A DNA stretch of 64,000 bases from Deltaproteobacteria bacterium (GTDB lineage Bacteria; Myxococcota_A; UBA796; SXON01), in the NCBI GenBank assembly GCA_014191855.1, contig BJHF01000006.1, positions 41,685 to 105,684 on the forward strand, read 5' to 3'. A program made the position numbers and the translations under genes. Position 1 is the first letter of the stretch. Each line of letters begins with the position of its first letter. The notes beneath the pieces were generated by a model. The model ran no database searches. It saw only the letters and a program-made list of their open reading frames with translations, and was not told the DNA's origin. Below, one piece after another: positions 53,745 through 62,445 of this stretch.

Positions 53745-56700
53745 GTGAACCCCGAACGATACCACCCCAAAAACGCCGTTCGCATCGTAACCGCGGCCTC
53801 GTTGTTCGATGGGCACGATGCCTCGATCAACGTGATGCGGCGCATCTTGCAGCAGCTTGGCGCGGAGGTCATCCACCTCGGCCACAACCGCTCGGTGGCC
53901 GAGGTCGTGAACGCAGCGATCATGGAGGACGCGCAGGCGATCGCCGTGAGCTCGTACCAGGGCGGCCACAACGAGTACTTCCGCTACATGGTTGATCTTC
54001 TGCGCCAGCGCGGCGCGGGCCACATCAAGGTTTTTGCGGGCGGCGGCGGAGTGATCGTGCCGGACGAGATCCGGGCGCTGCACGCGTACGGCGTCGAGCG
54101 CATCTACAGCCCGGAGGATGGGCGCCGGATGGGCCTCGTCGGGATGATCGAGGACCTGTTGAAGCGGGCGGACTACAATCTCGCGGCGTTGAACCAAGCG
54201 TCCCTGACCGAGGCCATCGAGCACGGGAGCGTCAACGCCATGGCCCGCGCGATCACGCTCGCCGAGAGCGGGCACACGATGACCGTGGGCCTCGGAAGCG
54301 GCGCGTCGACAACCGCGGGCGCGCGGGGTCCCGTCGTCGGCATCACCGGCACGGGCGGCGCGGGCAAGTCGAGCTTGACCGATGAGCTGGTGCGCCGGTA
54401 CCGCGCCGATTTTCCGGAGCATCGGATCGCGGTCTTGTGCGTCGATCCGACCCGAAAGAAAAGCGGTGGTGCGCTCCTGGGCGACCGCATCCGCATGAAC
54501 GCCATCCACGACGAACGGGTGTTCATGCGGTCGTTGGCGACCCGCGAGGAGAAGGGGGAGCTGTCCGCTGCGATCGGCTCTGCGGTGCAGGTGTGTCACG
54601 CCGCCGGCTACGAGATGATCTTCATCGAAACCAGCGGCATCGGCCAGTCCGACGCGGGGATCGTCGAGATCGCAGACGTGAGCGTGTACGTGATGACGCC
54701 GGAGTTCGGCGCCCCGAGCCAGCTTGAGAAGATCGACATGCTCGATCACGCCGACATCGTGGTGCTCAACAAATTCGAGCGTCGCGGCGGGGAAGATGCG
54801 CTTCGGGATGTGCGAAAGCAGGTGAAGCGCAACCGCGAGCTGTTCACCACGCCCGACGAGGCGCTGCCGGTGTACGGCACCATCGCCTCCCAGTTCAACG
54901 ATCCCGGGGTGAACGCGGCGTACCGCGGACTGCTGGCGGCGCTCGCGGAAAAAACGGGCCGGGCCTACCCGTCCAGCGTCCCCGACCCCGGCACCAAGGC
55001 CAGCCCCCCCCGCCGCCGCATCGTCCCGCCTGAGCGTCAGCGCTACCTCGGCGACATCAGCGACGGCGCTCGTTCCTACCGCAAACGTGCCGCGAAGAAC
55101 GCGGAGCTTGCGCGCCGCCGGCAAGCCCTCGCCCGCGCCGCCACGGAGATGGGCAGCGAAACCGCCGCTGCCCTCCTGAGCAAACGCGACTCCATCGCGC
55201 TCGACGCGGACGCCGCGTGCGCCCTCGACGCCTACCCCGCCCTCGTGAACCGCTACCGGCAGGACACCTACACCTACCAGGTTCGCGGCAAGGACATCAC
55301 CCAGCCGCTGGTTTCGGAGTCCTTGAGCCGGCTCAAGATCCCCCGCATCGCCACCCCGCGGTTCGCCGACGACGGCGACATCGTCTCCTGGTCGATGACC
55401 GAGAACTTCCCGGGCTTCTTCCCGTACACGGCCGGGGTGTTCCCCCTCAAGCGCACGAACGAGGATCCCAAGCGCATGTTCGCCGGAGAGGGCGGACCCG
55501 CCAAGACCAACGAGCGTTTCCACTACCTCTGCCGCGGCGAGCCGGCGAAACGCCTCTCCACGGCTTTCGACAGCGTCACGCTGTACGGCGAAGACCCCGC
55601 CCTGCGCCCCGATATCTTTGGCAAGATCGGCGAGTCCGGCGTGAGTGTGCCCACGCTCGACGACATGAAGATCCTGTACGGCGGCTTCGATCTCTGCGAT
55701 CCAACCACCAGCGTGAGCATGACCATCAACGGGCCGGCCCCGATCCTGCTCGCGATGTACATGAACACGGCGATTGACCAGCAGATCGACGTATTCGTCG
55801 CCAAGAATGGGCGCAGCCCCGACGAATCGGAGACCGCGAAGCTCCGCGCCTGGGTGCTCCAGACCGTTCGCGGCACCGTGCAGGCCGACATCTTGAAGGA
55901 AGACCAGGCCCAGAACACCTGCATCTTCTCCACGGAATTCGCGCTCCGGATGATGGGCGACATCCAGAGCTTCTTCGTGGCGAACGACGTCCGCAATTAT
56001 TATTCGGTCAGCATCTCCGGCTACCACATCGCCGAAGCCGGGGCGAACCCGGTGAGCCAGCTTGCGTTTACGCTGAGCAACGGCTTCACGTTCGTGGAGT
56101 ATTACCTCGCTCGCGGCATGAAGATCGACGACTTCGCCCCAAATCTCAGCTTCTTCTTCAGCAACGGGCTCGATCCGGAATACACGGTGATCGGCCGGGT
56201 GGCGCGTCGGATTTGGGCTGTCGCGATGAAGGAGCGCTATGGCGCCGACGAGCGCAGCCAAAAGCTCAAATATCACATCCAAACGAGCGGCCGATCGCTG
56301 CACGCACGCGAGATCCAATTCAACGACATCCGCACCACCCTCCAGGCGCTGTTGGCCTTGTTCGACAATTGCAATTCTCTGCACACCAACGCCTACGACG
56401 AGGCGGTGACGACGCCGACCGAGGAGTCGGTGCGCCGCGCCATGGCGATCCAGCTCATCATCAACAAGGAGCTGGGCTGGGCGAAGAACGAAAACCCGCT
56501 GCAGGGCAGCTACATCGTGGATGAGCTCACGGATCTTGTGGAGGAGGCGGTTCTGCAGGAGTTTGAGCGCATCGACAGCCGCGGGGGCGTGCTCGGTGCG
56601 ATGGAAACGCAGTATCAACGCGGGAAGATTCAGGACGAGTCGCTGTACTACGAGGAGCAGAAGCACGACGGGACGCTGCCGATCATCGGCATCAACACGT

Positions 56701-56978
56701 TCCAGGATCCCGCCACGCTTGGTGGGAGCTGGGAGCCGCCCAAAATCGAGCTTCGCCGCAGCACCGACGCGGAGAAGCAGGCCCAGATCGACGCGGTCGC
56801 GGCCTTCCATGCCAAGCACGCGACCGAAGCGCCGGCCGCCCTCGCCCGGCTGCGGCAGGTGGCCCTCGACGGCGGAAACCTGTTTGCGGAGCTGATGAAC
56901 ACGGTGCGGGTGGCTTCGCTCGGCCAGATCAGCCACGCCCTTTACGAGGTTGGCGGCGAGTATCGAAGGAACGTCTAG
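53745..56978 (+). CDS. icmF: Fused isobutyryl-CoA mutase (B12 domain, G-protein chaperone and mutase)
   Basis: 1077 residues from GTG 53745, with GGAGG five bases ahead. Domain order matches IcmF: a B12-binding domain at 1-140 ([15 protein letters not shown], His24 as the lower cobalt ligand); a MeaB-type GTPase at about 195-470 with Walker [10 protein letters not shown] (202-210), [31 protein letters not shown] and [10 protein letters not shown]; then the acyl-CoA mutase barrel ([50 protein letters not shown]). It interconverts isobutyryl-CoA and butyryl-CoA (some members also use isovaleryl-CoA) with GTP-driven cofactor care. It stands alone; its substrate pathway is not in the window. Confidence 0.97.
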   Translation: MNPERYHPKNAVRIVTAASLFDGHDASINVMRRILQQLGAEVIHLGHNRSVAEVVNAAIMEDAQAIAVSSYQGGHNEYFRYMVDLLRQRGAGHIKVFAGGGGVIVPDEIRALHAYGVERIYSPEDGRRMGLVGMIEDLLKRADYNLAALNQASLTEAIEHGSVNAMARAITLAESGHTMTVGLGSGASTTAGARGPVVGITGTGGAGKSSLTDELVRRYRADFPEHRIAVLCVDPTRKKSGGALLGDRIRMNAIHDERVFMRSLATREEKGELSAAIGSAVQVCHAAGYEMIFIETSGIGQSDAGIVEIADVSVYVMTPEFGAPSQLEKIDMLDHADIVVLNKFERRGGEDALRDVRKQVKRNRELFTTPDEALPVYGTIASQFNDPGVNAAYRGLLAALAEKTGRAYPSSVPDPGTKASPPRRRIVPPERQRYLGDISDGARSYRKRAAKNAELARRRQALARAATEMGSETAAALLSKRDSIALDADAACALDAYPALVNRYRQDTYTYQVRGKDITQPLVSESLSRLKIPRIATPRFADDGDIVSWSMTENFPGFFPYTAGVFPLKRTNEDPKRMFAGEGGPAKTNERFHYLCRGEPAKRLSTAFDSVTLYGEDPALRPDIFGKIGESGVSVPTLDDMKILYGGFDLCDPTTSVSMTINGPAPILLAMYMNTAIDQQIDVFVAKNGRSPDESETAKLRAWVLQTVRGTVQADILKEDQAQNTCIFSTEFALRMMGDIQSFFVANDVRNYYSVSISGYHIAEAGANPVSQLAFTLSNGFTFVEYYLARGMKIDDFAPNLSFFFSNGLDPEYTVIGRVARRIWAVAMKERYGADERSQKLKYHIQTSGRSLHAREIQFNDIRTTLQALLALFDNCNSLHTNAYDEAVTTPTEESVRRAMAIQLIINKELGWAKNENPLQGSYIVDELTDLVEEAVLQEFERIDSRGGVLGAMETQYQRGKIQDESLYYEEQKHDGTLPIIGINTFQDPATLGGSWEPPKIELRRSTDAEKQAQIDAVAAFHAKHATEAPAALARLRQVALDGGNLFAELMNTVRVASLGQISHALYEVGGEYRRNV

Positions 56979-56985
56979 AGTCTGG

Positions 56986-57037
56986 GCGATGGGGTAGTCC
57001 CGGTCCCTTTGCCGGGGTGGGCGTGGCGCCCCATCGC
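56986..57037. repeat. REP-like palindrome (GCGATGGGG...CCCCATCGC)
   Basis: A 52-bp inverted repeat starting eight bases after the icmF stop. Ends GCGATGGGG and CCCCATCGC pair perfectly, with CCGG and GGGTGG pieces inside. It belongs to the GCGATG...CATCGC family and could act as the 3' end structure of the icmF message. Confidence 0.6.
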
Positions 57038-57584
57038 GGCGGCGGCCCGCCGCGGCGGCGGACATTCGACGCTGCCGGGCGGGGCAGGGCGGTAGCGGGG
57101 CCGATTTCGCCGGGGCGGGCGGCGCGGCTGGAGGGAGCGTATCCGCCGCGATAGGCCGGTCTGTCTAACGTGGACGGCGTGGTGGAAACTCGGCGGTGGA
57201 GGCCGGTCGACTCCGTGCTACGCGGCCTCGTTTCGCCGCGCTATGCTCCGCTGGGGAATTAGACGGGGAGCTTTCGAATTGGCGTTCGCGGGATGATCCA
57301 ACCCGGTGGTAGGGTGACCGGCACCCACCCCAACAACCCGCCGAGGCGGTGAGCGGACGGGGGCTTCGGCGGGGCCGGTGGCGGGATTTTTTTGGGGGGC
57401 CCGCCGCGCGGGCCCGGATCGGCGGATTGGGGCTGCGGGCGCGGGGTGGCGCTCCGGGCAAGCGATGGGCCGTGGCGGTCGGGGCCGTGAGCGGCGAGCT
57501 GCTCGCTACGGTGGCGGCGTGTGTCGTGATTCCGCGTGGCGGGCAGGGGCAAAGTGGCGACTGGACGAGGCGTCACGACGATTC

Positions 57585-57632
57585 GCTCTCGTTGCGCCAT
57601 GGGTGGGTCGGCACCCCCCGCGCAAGGAGAGT
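57585..57632. repeat. Hairpin H1 of the tandem array
   Basis: Arms CTCTCGTTGCGCCATGGGTG and CACCCCCCGCGCAAGGAGAG with a GGTCGG loop; about 16 of 20 positions pair. Confidence 0.7.
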
Positions 57633-57752
57633 CAAGACGTCGTATGATGGCTCCTGTTCGGCCCCGCGACCGGTCGGGCCACCATACAACCTTCCGAATT
57701 CCACACACGTGCCGACACAACCGGGCAAAAAAGCGCCTGCAGCGGCCGCATT

Positions 57753-57800
57753 GCTCTCTTTGCGCGTGGGGTGAGGAGCCACCCCCCGCGCAAAGAGAGC
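57753..57800. repeat. Hairpin H2 of the tandem array
   Basis: Arms CTCTCTTTGCGCGTGGGGTG and CACCCCCCGCGCAAAGAGAG with a short AGGAGC loop; 19 of 20 positions pair. Compared with H1 the change T versus G in arm 1 is matched by A versus G in arm 2, a compensatory pattern. Confidence 0.75.
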
Positions 57801-58372
57801 CGCGCCCCCTGTTGGTGAGCTTCAGCGTCCCACTGTGCCCGTCGCCCACCCTTCCAAATCCCCGCTCGGTGGCCCGTAACCGTCCGTGCTTGGCGGCGTG
57901 TGGAACACGCCGACCAGACAACCCTGGTTGAAGAGTGGGATTACCGGCGGTGGCCACCCACGAACATCGAATTGCAGCCGACGAGTGAAGCGCCCGCGTC
58001 AGAGCGCCAGTGTTCGCTGCATGGTCCAACCGGGTGAGCGGGCCACCGGCCCTCCCTGTCGCGACCCGCGGGCGTCGGGAACGATCGAGGCTTCGGCCAG
58101 CCTGGTGGTGGGGCTTTTGGGAGCGTTGGGGTGGGAGGGTTGGAGTCGAGCAGCGGGCCGAACCGGCAGGGAGCGGCGAATGGGGCGGTGCGGCGGATGG
58201 GCAGGGGGAGCGCTCACATCCGCCGGGGGGAGCGGGCCCCACCCGCGTTGTGAGCGTCGCTTGGCCATGTCGCGACACCGTTGCTGCCGTAGACGCGAAG
58301 CTGCGTTCGAAATCACCACGTTCACCCGTCGAACGCAGGCGCGCCCGGCCGCCGCGCGCGTCGTGACGACGC

Positions 58373-58420
58373 GCTCCCGTTGCGGCATGGGTGGCGCCCC
58401 ACCCCATGCGCAAGGAGAGC
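58373..58420. repeat. Hairpin H3 of the tandem array
   Basis: GCTCCCGTTGCGGCATGGGTG and CACCCCATGCGCAAGGAGAG arms with a GCGCCC loop. It corresponds to H1 in the second unit (788 bases away). Confidence 0.7.
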
Positions 58421-58540
58421 GGGACGGCGGCTTGCAGGTCGTCGTCACCACCCGCGGCTCCCTGACCAACGGTACAACGAGGTGAATTCCGCACTGCCGT
58501 GGAGCCATTCCCCGCCGGCGGCGGTCGCGTGGCCGATTTG

Positions 58541-58588
58541 GCTCTCCTTGCGGCAAGGGTGACCGGGCACCCCACTCGCAAGGAGAGC
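58541..58588. repeat. Hairpin H4 of the tandem array
   Basis: GCTCTCCTTGCGGCAAGGGTG and CACCCCACTCGCAAGGAGAG arms with an ACCGGG loop. It corresponds to H2 in the second unit and, like H2, lies 168 bases after its partner. Confidence 0.72.
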
Positions 58589-58912
58589 CGGCCCATCGTC
58601 GCCGCCCTCCGGTGTGCCGAGGCGCCCGTGGTGCACCCTTCCAAATCCAGGGGCGGCGGCGCGCGGCATCCAGAAAATGCAGCGCAGACCACCCCGGTCA
58701 GCCACGGCACCACGCGCGGTGGCCACCATCGAACAACGAATTGCTGCCGACGAGCGAAGCGCCCGCGGCAGAGCGCCAGTGTTCGCTGGATGGTCCAACC
58801 GGGTGAGCGGGCCACCGGCCCTCCCTGTCGCGACCCGCGGGCGTCGGGAACGATCGGGGCTTCGGCCAGCCTGGTGGTTGGGACTTCTCGAGCGTTCAGT
58901 GGGTCGGGGGCA

Positions 58913-59124
58913 CACCTATCCCCCCCGAATTGCGACGGTCTACCCACCTATCCCCTTCGAATTGCGACAGAATCGCGCCGGAGGCCGGTCGGCGCGACCC
59001 ACATGCGGGAATTCCGAGCGTTCGTCCGATGGTCGCGCGGCGACATGGGTCCGCCGCCGCCCGTCGCCGTCGCAGATCGCCCAGGATACCTCGAACTTTG
59101 TCGCAGATCGGGTGGGATACCTCG
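58913..59124. repeat. Two pairs of 24-bp direct repeats in opposite orientation
   Basis: CACCTATCCCC-x3-GAATTGCGAC occurs at 58913-58936 and 58945-58968 (period 32). GTCGCAGATCG-x5-GATACCTCG occurs at 59069-59093 and 59100-59124 (period 31). Reverse-complementing the first pair gives GTCGCAATTCG...GGATAGGTG, recognisably the same motif, so four related copies face each other as inverted pairs about 100 bases apart. Confidence 0.55.
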
Positions 59125-59233
59125 GCATGCTCACCGCGGTCGCGAGCGGCGCGGCCGCGGGGCGGGACCGGGCCAGCGTCAGTGGCGCCCGCGCCGAATT
59201 GATGGACGAACGGTCTGGCGATCACGACGAGCC

Positions 59234-59281
59234 GCTCTCGTTGACCCATGGGTGACGCCCCACCCCATGCGCAAGGATAGC
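59234..59281. repeat. Hairpin H5 of the tandem array
   Basis: GCTCTCGTTGACCCATGGGTG and CACCCCATGCGCAAGGATAG arms with an ACGCCC loop. It is the first hairpin of a third, truncated unit; its flank (GGCGGCGGCTT...TCATCGTCATC) matches that of H3. Confidence 0.68.
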
Positions 59282-59521
59282 CTGGCGGCGGCTTGGGGGT
59301 CATCGTCATCGCCCGGCGGCGCTCCTCGATGCCGAAGCCCTCACCCCTTGGAACGCCGCACACTCCTCGGCCAGCGGGTGCTCCCCGCCGGCGTCGTTCG
59401 TGCCGACCGCGCCCGCGAAGCTCGGCGACTCCCTCACGGCGAAGGCTCCCTGGCCTTGAGCTTCGCCCCGCCCTTCTCCCCGCGCTTCGCGCCCATTCGC
59501 CGCCGGGATAGGCTGCCGCCC

Positions 59522-61024
59522 GTGAAGCTCTCTCGTCGCCAGCTCCTGATCGGCGCCTCAGCCGCTACCTTCGCCCCCTCGGTGGCGTGGGCGGACGATG
59601 GCGACAAGCTCAACCCTCGATCGATCGCGGTAGGCGATGTCGGTCCGAAGTCCGCCACGTTCTGGGCGCGCGGCCGTCGTGAGGGGAGATTGCTCCTGAA
59701 CATCGCCGACAACCCGGACTTCTCCAACGCGCGCGAGGTGTGGGGGCCGTTCACGGGTGCCGACGTGGACTTCACGGCGCGCCTCTCCCTCGATGAGCTG
59801 CCGTGGAACCAGCAGGTGTTCTGGCGCGCAACCATCGATCACGATGGGGACCAGGGCGAGTGGATGGTCGGCACCTTCCGCACCGCGGGCCCAGATCGTG
59901 ACGTTCGCTTCGCATGGGGCGGGGACACGGGTGGGCAGGGCTTTGGCATCGACGAAACTCGGGGCGGAATGCGGATCTTCGAGGCGATCCGTACCCACAA
60001 GCCCGACTTCTTGATTCACTGCGGCGATCTCGCCTACAGCGATGGTCCGTTCAAGGCGACGTTGAAGCTGCCGAACGGCGGAACGTGGCATAATATTGTC
60101 ACGCCGGAAACGGCCAAGGTGTCCGAAACGCTCGCGGAGCTACGCGGGCGCTTCCGGTACAACCACATCGACGACAACTTCCGGAACATGCTCACCGAAG
60201 TGCCCGTGTTTCACATGTGGGACGACCACGAGGTGAAGAACAACTTCTGGCCGGGCGCCCCCGTGAAGGACATCCGGTACAAGGCTTGGAACGCGAACGC
60301 GCTCATCGGTCCGGCGAAGCGGGCGTTCTTCGAGTACACCCCCATTGGCGGCGGGCGTATCTACCGCAACGTGAAGTATGGCCCGCTCCTGGAGGTGTTC
60401 ATGCTCGACACCCGGAGCGAGCGCGGTCCCAATTCAATGAACGAACAGCCGAATTACGGGTTCGACACGCAGTGGCTCGGCCCCTTCCAGCGCGACTGGC
60501 TCAAACGCACCCTGCGAGAGTCCACCGCGCTCTGGAAGGTGATCGCCTGTGACATGCCGCTGGGGATTCGGTCTGGCGGCGAGAAGAAGAAGTCGGACAA
60601 CGCCACGAATGGGGACGGCGTTCCGTTGGGGCGCGAGTTGGAGATCGCGGATATCCTGTCGGACCTCAAGAAACACGGGGTGCGCAACACCGTCTGGCTG
60701 ACGGCCGACTTGCATTTTGCACAGGCCACAAAATACCATCCGGACGATGCGGTGTTCAAGGACTTCGACCCCTTCTGGGAATTCATGGCCGGCCCGCTCA
60801 ACGCCGGCACGGGCATGCTCCACCCGCTGGACAACACGTTTGGCCCCAACCTGGAGTGGGCCTCGATCCCGAAGGGGCTGCCGCGCCACGCGCCGCCCTC
60901 CGATGGCTTCCAGTTCTACGGGATCGTGGAGATCAACGCCCAAACCAAGGCGATGGCGGTGCGGTTCTTCAACGCCGAGGCGAAGGAATTGCACGTCGTG
61001 AACATCGATCCGGTCGGGGTTTGA
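59522..61024 (+). CDS. Tat-exported PhoD-like alkaline phosphatase/phosphodiesterase
   Basis: 500 residues from GTG 59522. The twin-arginine signal is LSRRQLLIGASAATFAPSVAWA (in parts: RR at residues 5-6). A Fn3-like N-terminal domain (residues about 35-125, VGDVGPKSATFWARG) precedes the metallophosphatase core: FAWGGDTGGQGFG, FLIHCGDLAYSDGPF, VPVFHMWDDHEVKNNFW, VFMLDTRSER and VWLTADLHFAQATKYH, the PhoD set of metal ligands. PhoD enzymes use Fe/Ca and cleave phosphodiesters in the periplasm. It is followed after four bases by a sulfatase-like lipoprotein gene. The long open frame upstream of the GTG was rejected. Confidence 0.93.
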   Translation: MKLSRRQLLIGASAATFAPSVAWADDGDKLNPRSIAVGDVGPKSATFWARGRREGRLLLNIADNPDFSNAREVWGPFTGADVDFTARLSLDELPWNQQVFWRATIDHDGDQGEWMVGTFRTAGPDRDVRFAWGGDTGGQGFGIDETRGGMRIFEAIRTHKPDFLIHCGDLAYSDGPFKATLKLPNGGTWHNIVTPETAKVSETLAELRGRFRYNHIDDNFRNMLTEVPVFHMWDDHEVKNNFWPGAPVKDIRYKAWNANALIGPAKRAFFEYTPIGGGRIYRNVKYGPLLEVFMLDTRSERGPNSMNEQPNYGFDTQWLGPFQRDWLKRTLRESTALWKVIACDMPLGIRSGGEKKKSDNATNGDGVPLGRELEIADILSDLKKHGVRNTVWLTADLHFAQATKYHPDDAVFKDFDPFWEFMAGPLNAGTGMLHPLDNTFGPNLEWASIPKGLPRHAPPSDGFQFYGIVEINAQTKAMAVRFFNAEAKELHVVNIDPVGV

Positions 61025-61028
61025 GCGC

Positions 61029-62432
61029 GTGACGATTTGGCTTACGGCGCTCCTTGCGTGCTCCGGGGAGGGCGATGATCCGAAGGAGGTGCACTCCACG
61101 GTGGAGCACACGTTCGAGGCTCCGTACGCGCGGGAGGGCACGGACGTCGTGCTCATCGTGCTCGACACGTTGCGCGCCGATCATCTGAGCCAGTACGGCT
61201 ACGACTTGGACACCAGCCCGGGGTTGGCGGGGTTGGCCGCCGTTTCCACGCGCTTCGAGAGCGCTTGGGCCCCCTCACCGTGGACGTTACCGAGCACGAC
61301 GTCCATCCACACCGGTCTGCACCCGCTGCGCCATGGGATGCGGCAATCCGGCGATGTTTTGGGCGCTGAAGCCCGGCCCGCGGCGGAGCGTTTGCGCGAG
61401 GCCGGTTGGCACACCGGCGGCTTTTCCCACAACGTCGCCGTTTCGCCGCGGCACGGCTTCGACCAGGGCTTTGATGCCTTCACCCACAACACGGGCAAGG
61501 TGCTGGGGTATCCAAACGCTCGGCGTATGACGAGGGCGGCTTCGGAGTGGCTAACAAAAAACCCAACCGGACCTGCGTTCGTTTACCTGCAGCCGATGAA
61601 TTGCCATGGGCCCTACAAGGTGCCGGCTACGCGCGATTCCGTATTGCTGGGGCGCAAACCGGAGGATGGGTTTCGCTACTACCAAGGCTACATGCAGAAG
61701 ATCCTGCGGGGTCAGGTGCTCAGCGCGCGGGAGCGCGTGGGGGATGGCTACCTGCGCAGCCTGCGCGAGCAATATGACACCGCCATCCGGTACGAAACGG
61801 ATGAGGTAGGCGCCTTCCTCGACCAGCTCAAGGCAGCGGGCCGGTTCGACAACGCGCTCATCGTGCTTACGGCCGACCATGGGGAGGAGCTCTTTGAACA
61901 CGGTGGGTTCTCCCATGGGTATTCGTTGCACGCGGAGGTGCTGCATGTGCCGCTGTTTGTGAAGCTCCCGGGACAAACGGTGGCGAGGGTGGTGCCGGAT
62001 TCGGTGAGCCTCACCGATGTGTTGCCGACGATACTCGAGGTCACGGGCGTGGCGGCGGCTGCGGGCGAGGCGTTCGACGGCAGCTCGCTTCAGGGGTTGG
62101 CGGAGGGCGGCTCGCGGCCGACGCCGCCCCTGGTGTTCGACGTGGGCTGGAAGCGGCGAATCGTTGGAAACGGGCTCTCGGAGGGCGGCTGGAAGCTGTT
62201 GGAGATCGTGTCGAACTACGAGGGTTTGGAGCACGCCACCAAGCTCTACGATGTGCTGAACGATCCCGGTGAAGTGATCGATCTCGCGAGTCAGCAGCCG
62301 GAGCGTGTGGGTGCGATGCATGAGCGACTGGCAGGGCTGCTCGCGGCGCTCAACGCCGGTGCGGCGGTGCCGGAGAACCACATGTCTGAGGAAGATCGTA
62401 CGCAGTTGGAGGCGCTGGGGTATCTGGAATAG
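61029..62432 (+). CDS. Sulfatase/alkaline-phosphatase-superfamily lipoprotein
   Basis: 467 residues from GTG 61029. VTIWLTALLAC is a short lipoprotein signal. The fold is that of sulfatases: DVVLIVLDTLRADHLSQYGY (metal Asp), SAWAPSPWTLPSTTSIHTGLHPLRHG, and VLTADHGEELFEHGGFSHGY (second metal set). The formylglycine motif C/S-x-P-x-R is absent; in its place is T-L-P-S-T (Thr86), as in sulfatase-like hydrolases and transferases that use threonine directly. It is therefore more likely a phosphotransferase or phosphodiesterase than a sulfatase. It forms a pair with the PhoD gene, suggesting a shared phosphate-ester role. Confidence 0.88.
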   Translation: MTIWLTALLACSGEGDDPKEVHSTVEHTFEAPYAREGTDVVLIVLDTLRADHLSQYGYDLDTSPGLAGLAAVSTRFESAWAPSPWTLPSTTSIHTGLHPLRHGMRQSGDVLGAEARPAAERLREAGWHTGGFSHNVAVSPRHGFDQGFDAFTHNTGKVLGYPNARRMTRAASEWLTKNPTGPAFVYLQPMNCHGPYKVPATRDSVLLGRKPEDGFRYYQGYMQKILRGQVLSARERVGDGYLRSLREQYDTAIRYETDEVGAFLDQLKAAGRFDNALIVLTADHGEELFEHGGFSHGYSLHAEVLHVPLFVKLPGQTVARVVPDSVSLTDVLPTILEVTGVAAAAGEAFDGSSLQGLAEGGSRPTPPLVFDVGWKRRIVGNGLSEGGWKLLEIVSNYEGLEHATKLYDVLNDPGEVIDLASQQPERVGAMHERLAGLLAALNAGAAVPENHMSEEDRTQLEALGYLE

Positions 62433-62445
62433 GGGGTTCTGGGGG

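Larger units (their letters stand above)
57038..59521. repeat. Gene-free island built of tandem 0.7-0.8 kb repeat units
   Basis: No frame here codes for a recognisable protein; long open frames exist but their composition (Arg/Gly/Pro/His-rich) is that of GC-rich shadow. The stretch is made of related units. The phrase ATGGTCCAACCGGGTGAGCG with about 100 following bases occurs at 58021 and 58790, and a degenerate form (ATGATCCAACCCGGTGG) at 57294. ACCCTTCCAAATCC occurs at 57848 and 58636 (788 apart). Hairpins lie at 57585, 57753, 58373, 58541 and 59234, with the first two pairs also 788 apart. A third unit is cut short by the phosphatase gene. Confidence 0.75.

Noticed and set aside
53762..53830. 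Loss of the DxHxxG glycine in the B12 motif of the mutase
   Set aside because: DGHDAS-type motifs are normal for the IcmF branch, so this is not a defect.
53625..57065. Open frame of more than 1100 codons on the minus strand, in frame with the esterase
   Set aside because: It is exactly antisense to icmF and its composition (Arg/His/Ala/Val-rich, no motifs) is that of the mirror frame of a GC-rich gene. Only the part after ATG 53624 looks like a protein.
57259..58947. Minus-strand open frame of 562 codons across the repeat island
   Set aside because: Unusually long for non-coding DNA, but the translation is Arg/Gly/Pro/His-rich, has no hydrophobic core or motif, and its repeated phrases simply mirror the DNA repeats, including both arms of the hairpins.
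58913..59124. CRISPR array
   Set aside because: Only two repeats per orientation, spacers of six to eight bases, imperfect repeats and no cas genes.
57585..59281. Integron attC-site array
   Set aside because: The hairpins are palindromic, but lack the GTTRRRY / RYYYAAC core pairs; no cassette genes lie between them and no integrase is present.
58499..59521. 341-codon extension upstream of the PhoD start
   Set aside because: The Tat signal at GTG 59522 defines the true N-terminus; the extension crosses hairpins H4 and H5 and is Arg/Pro-rich.
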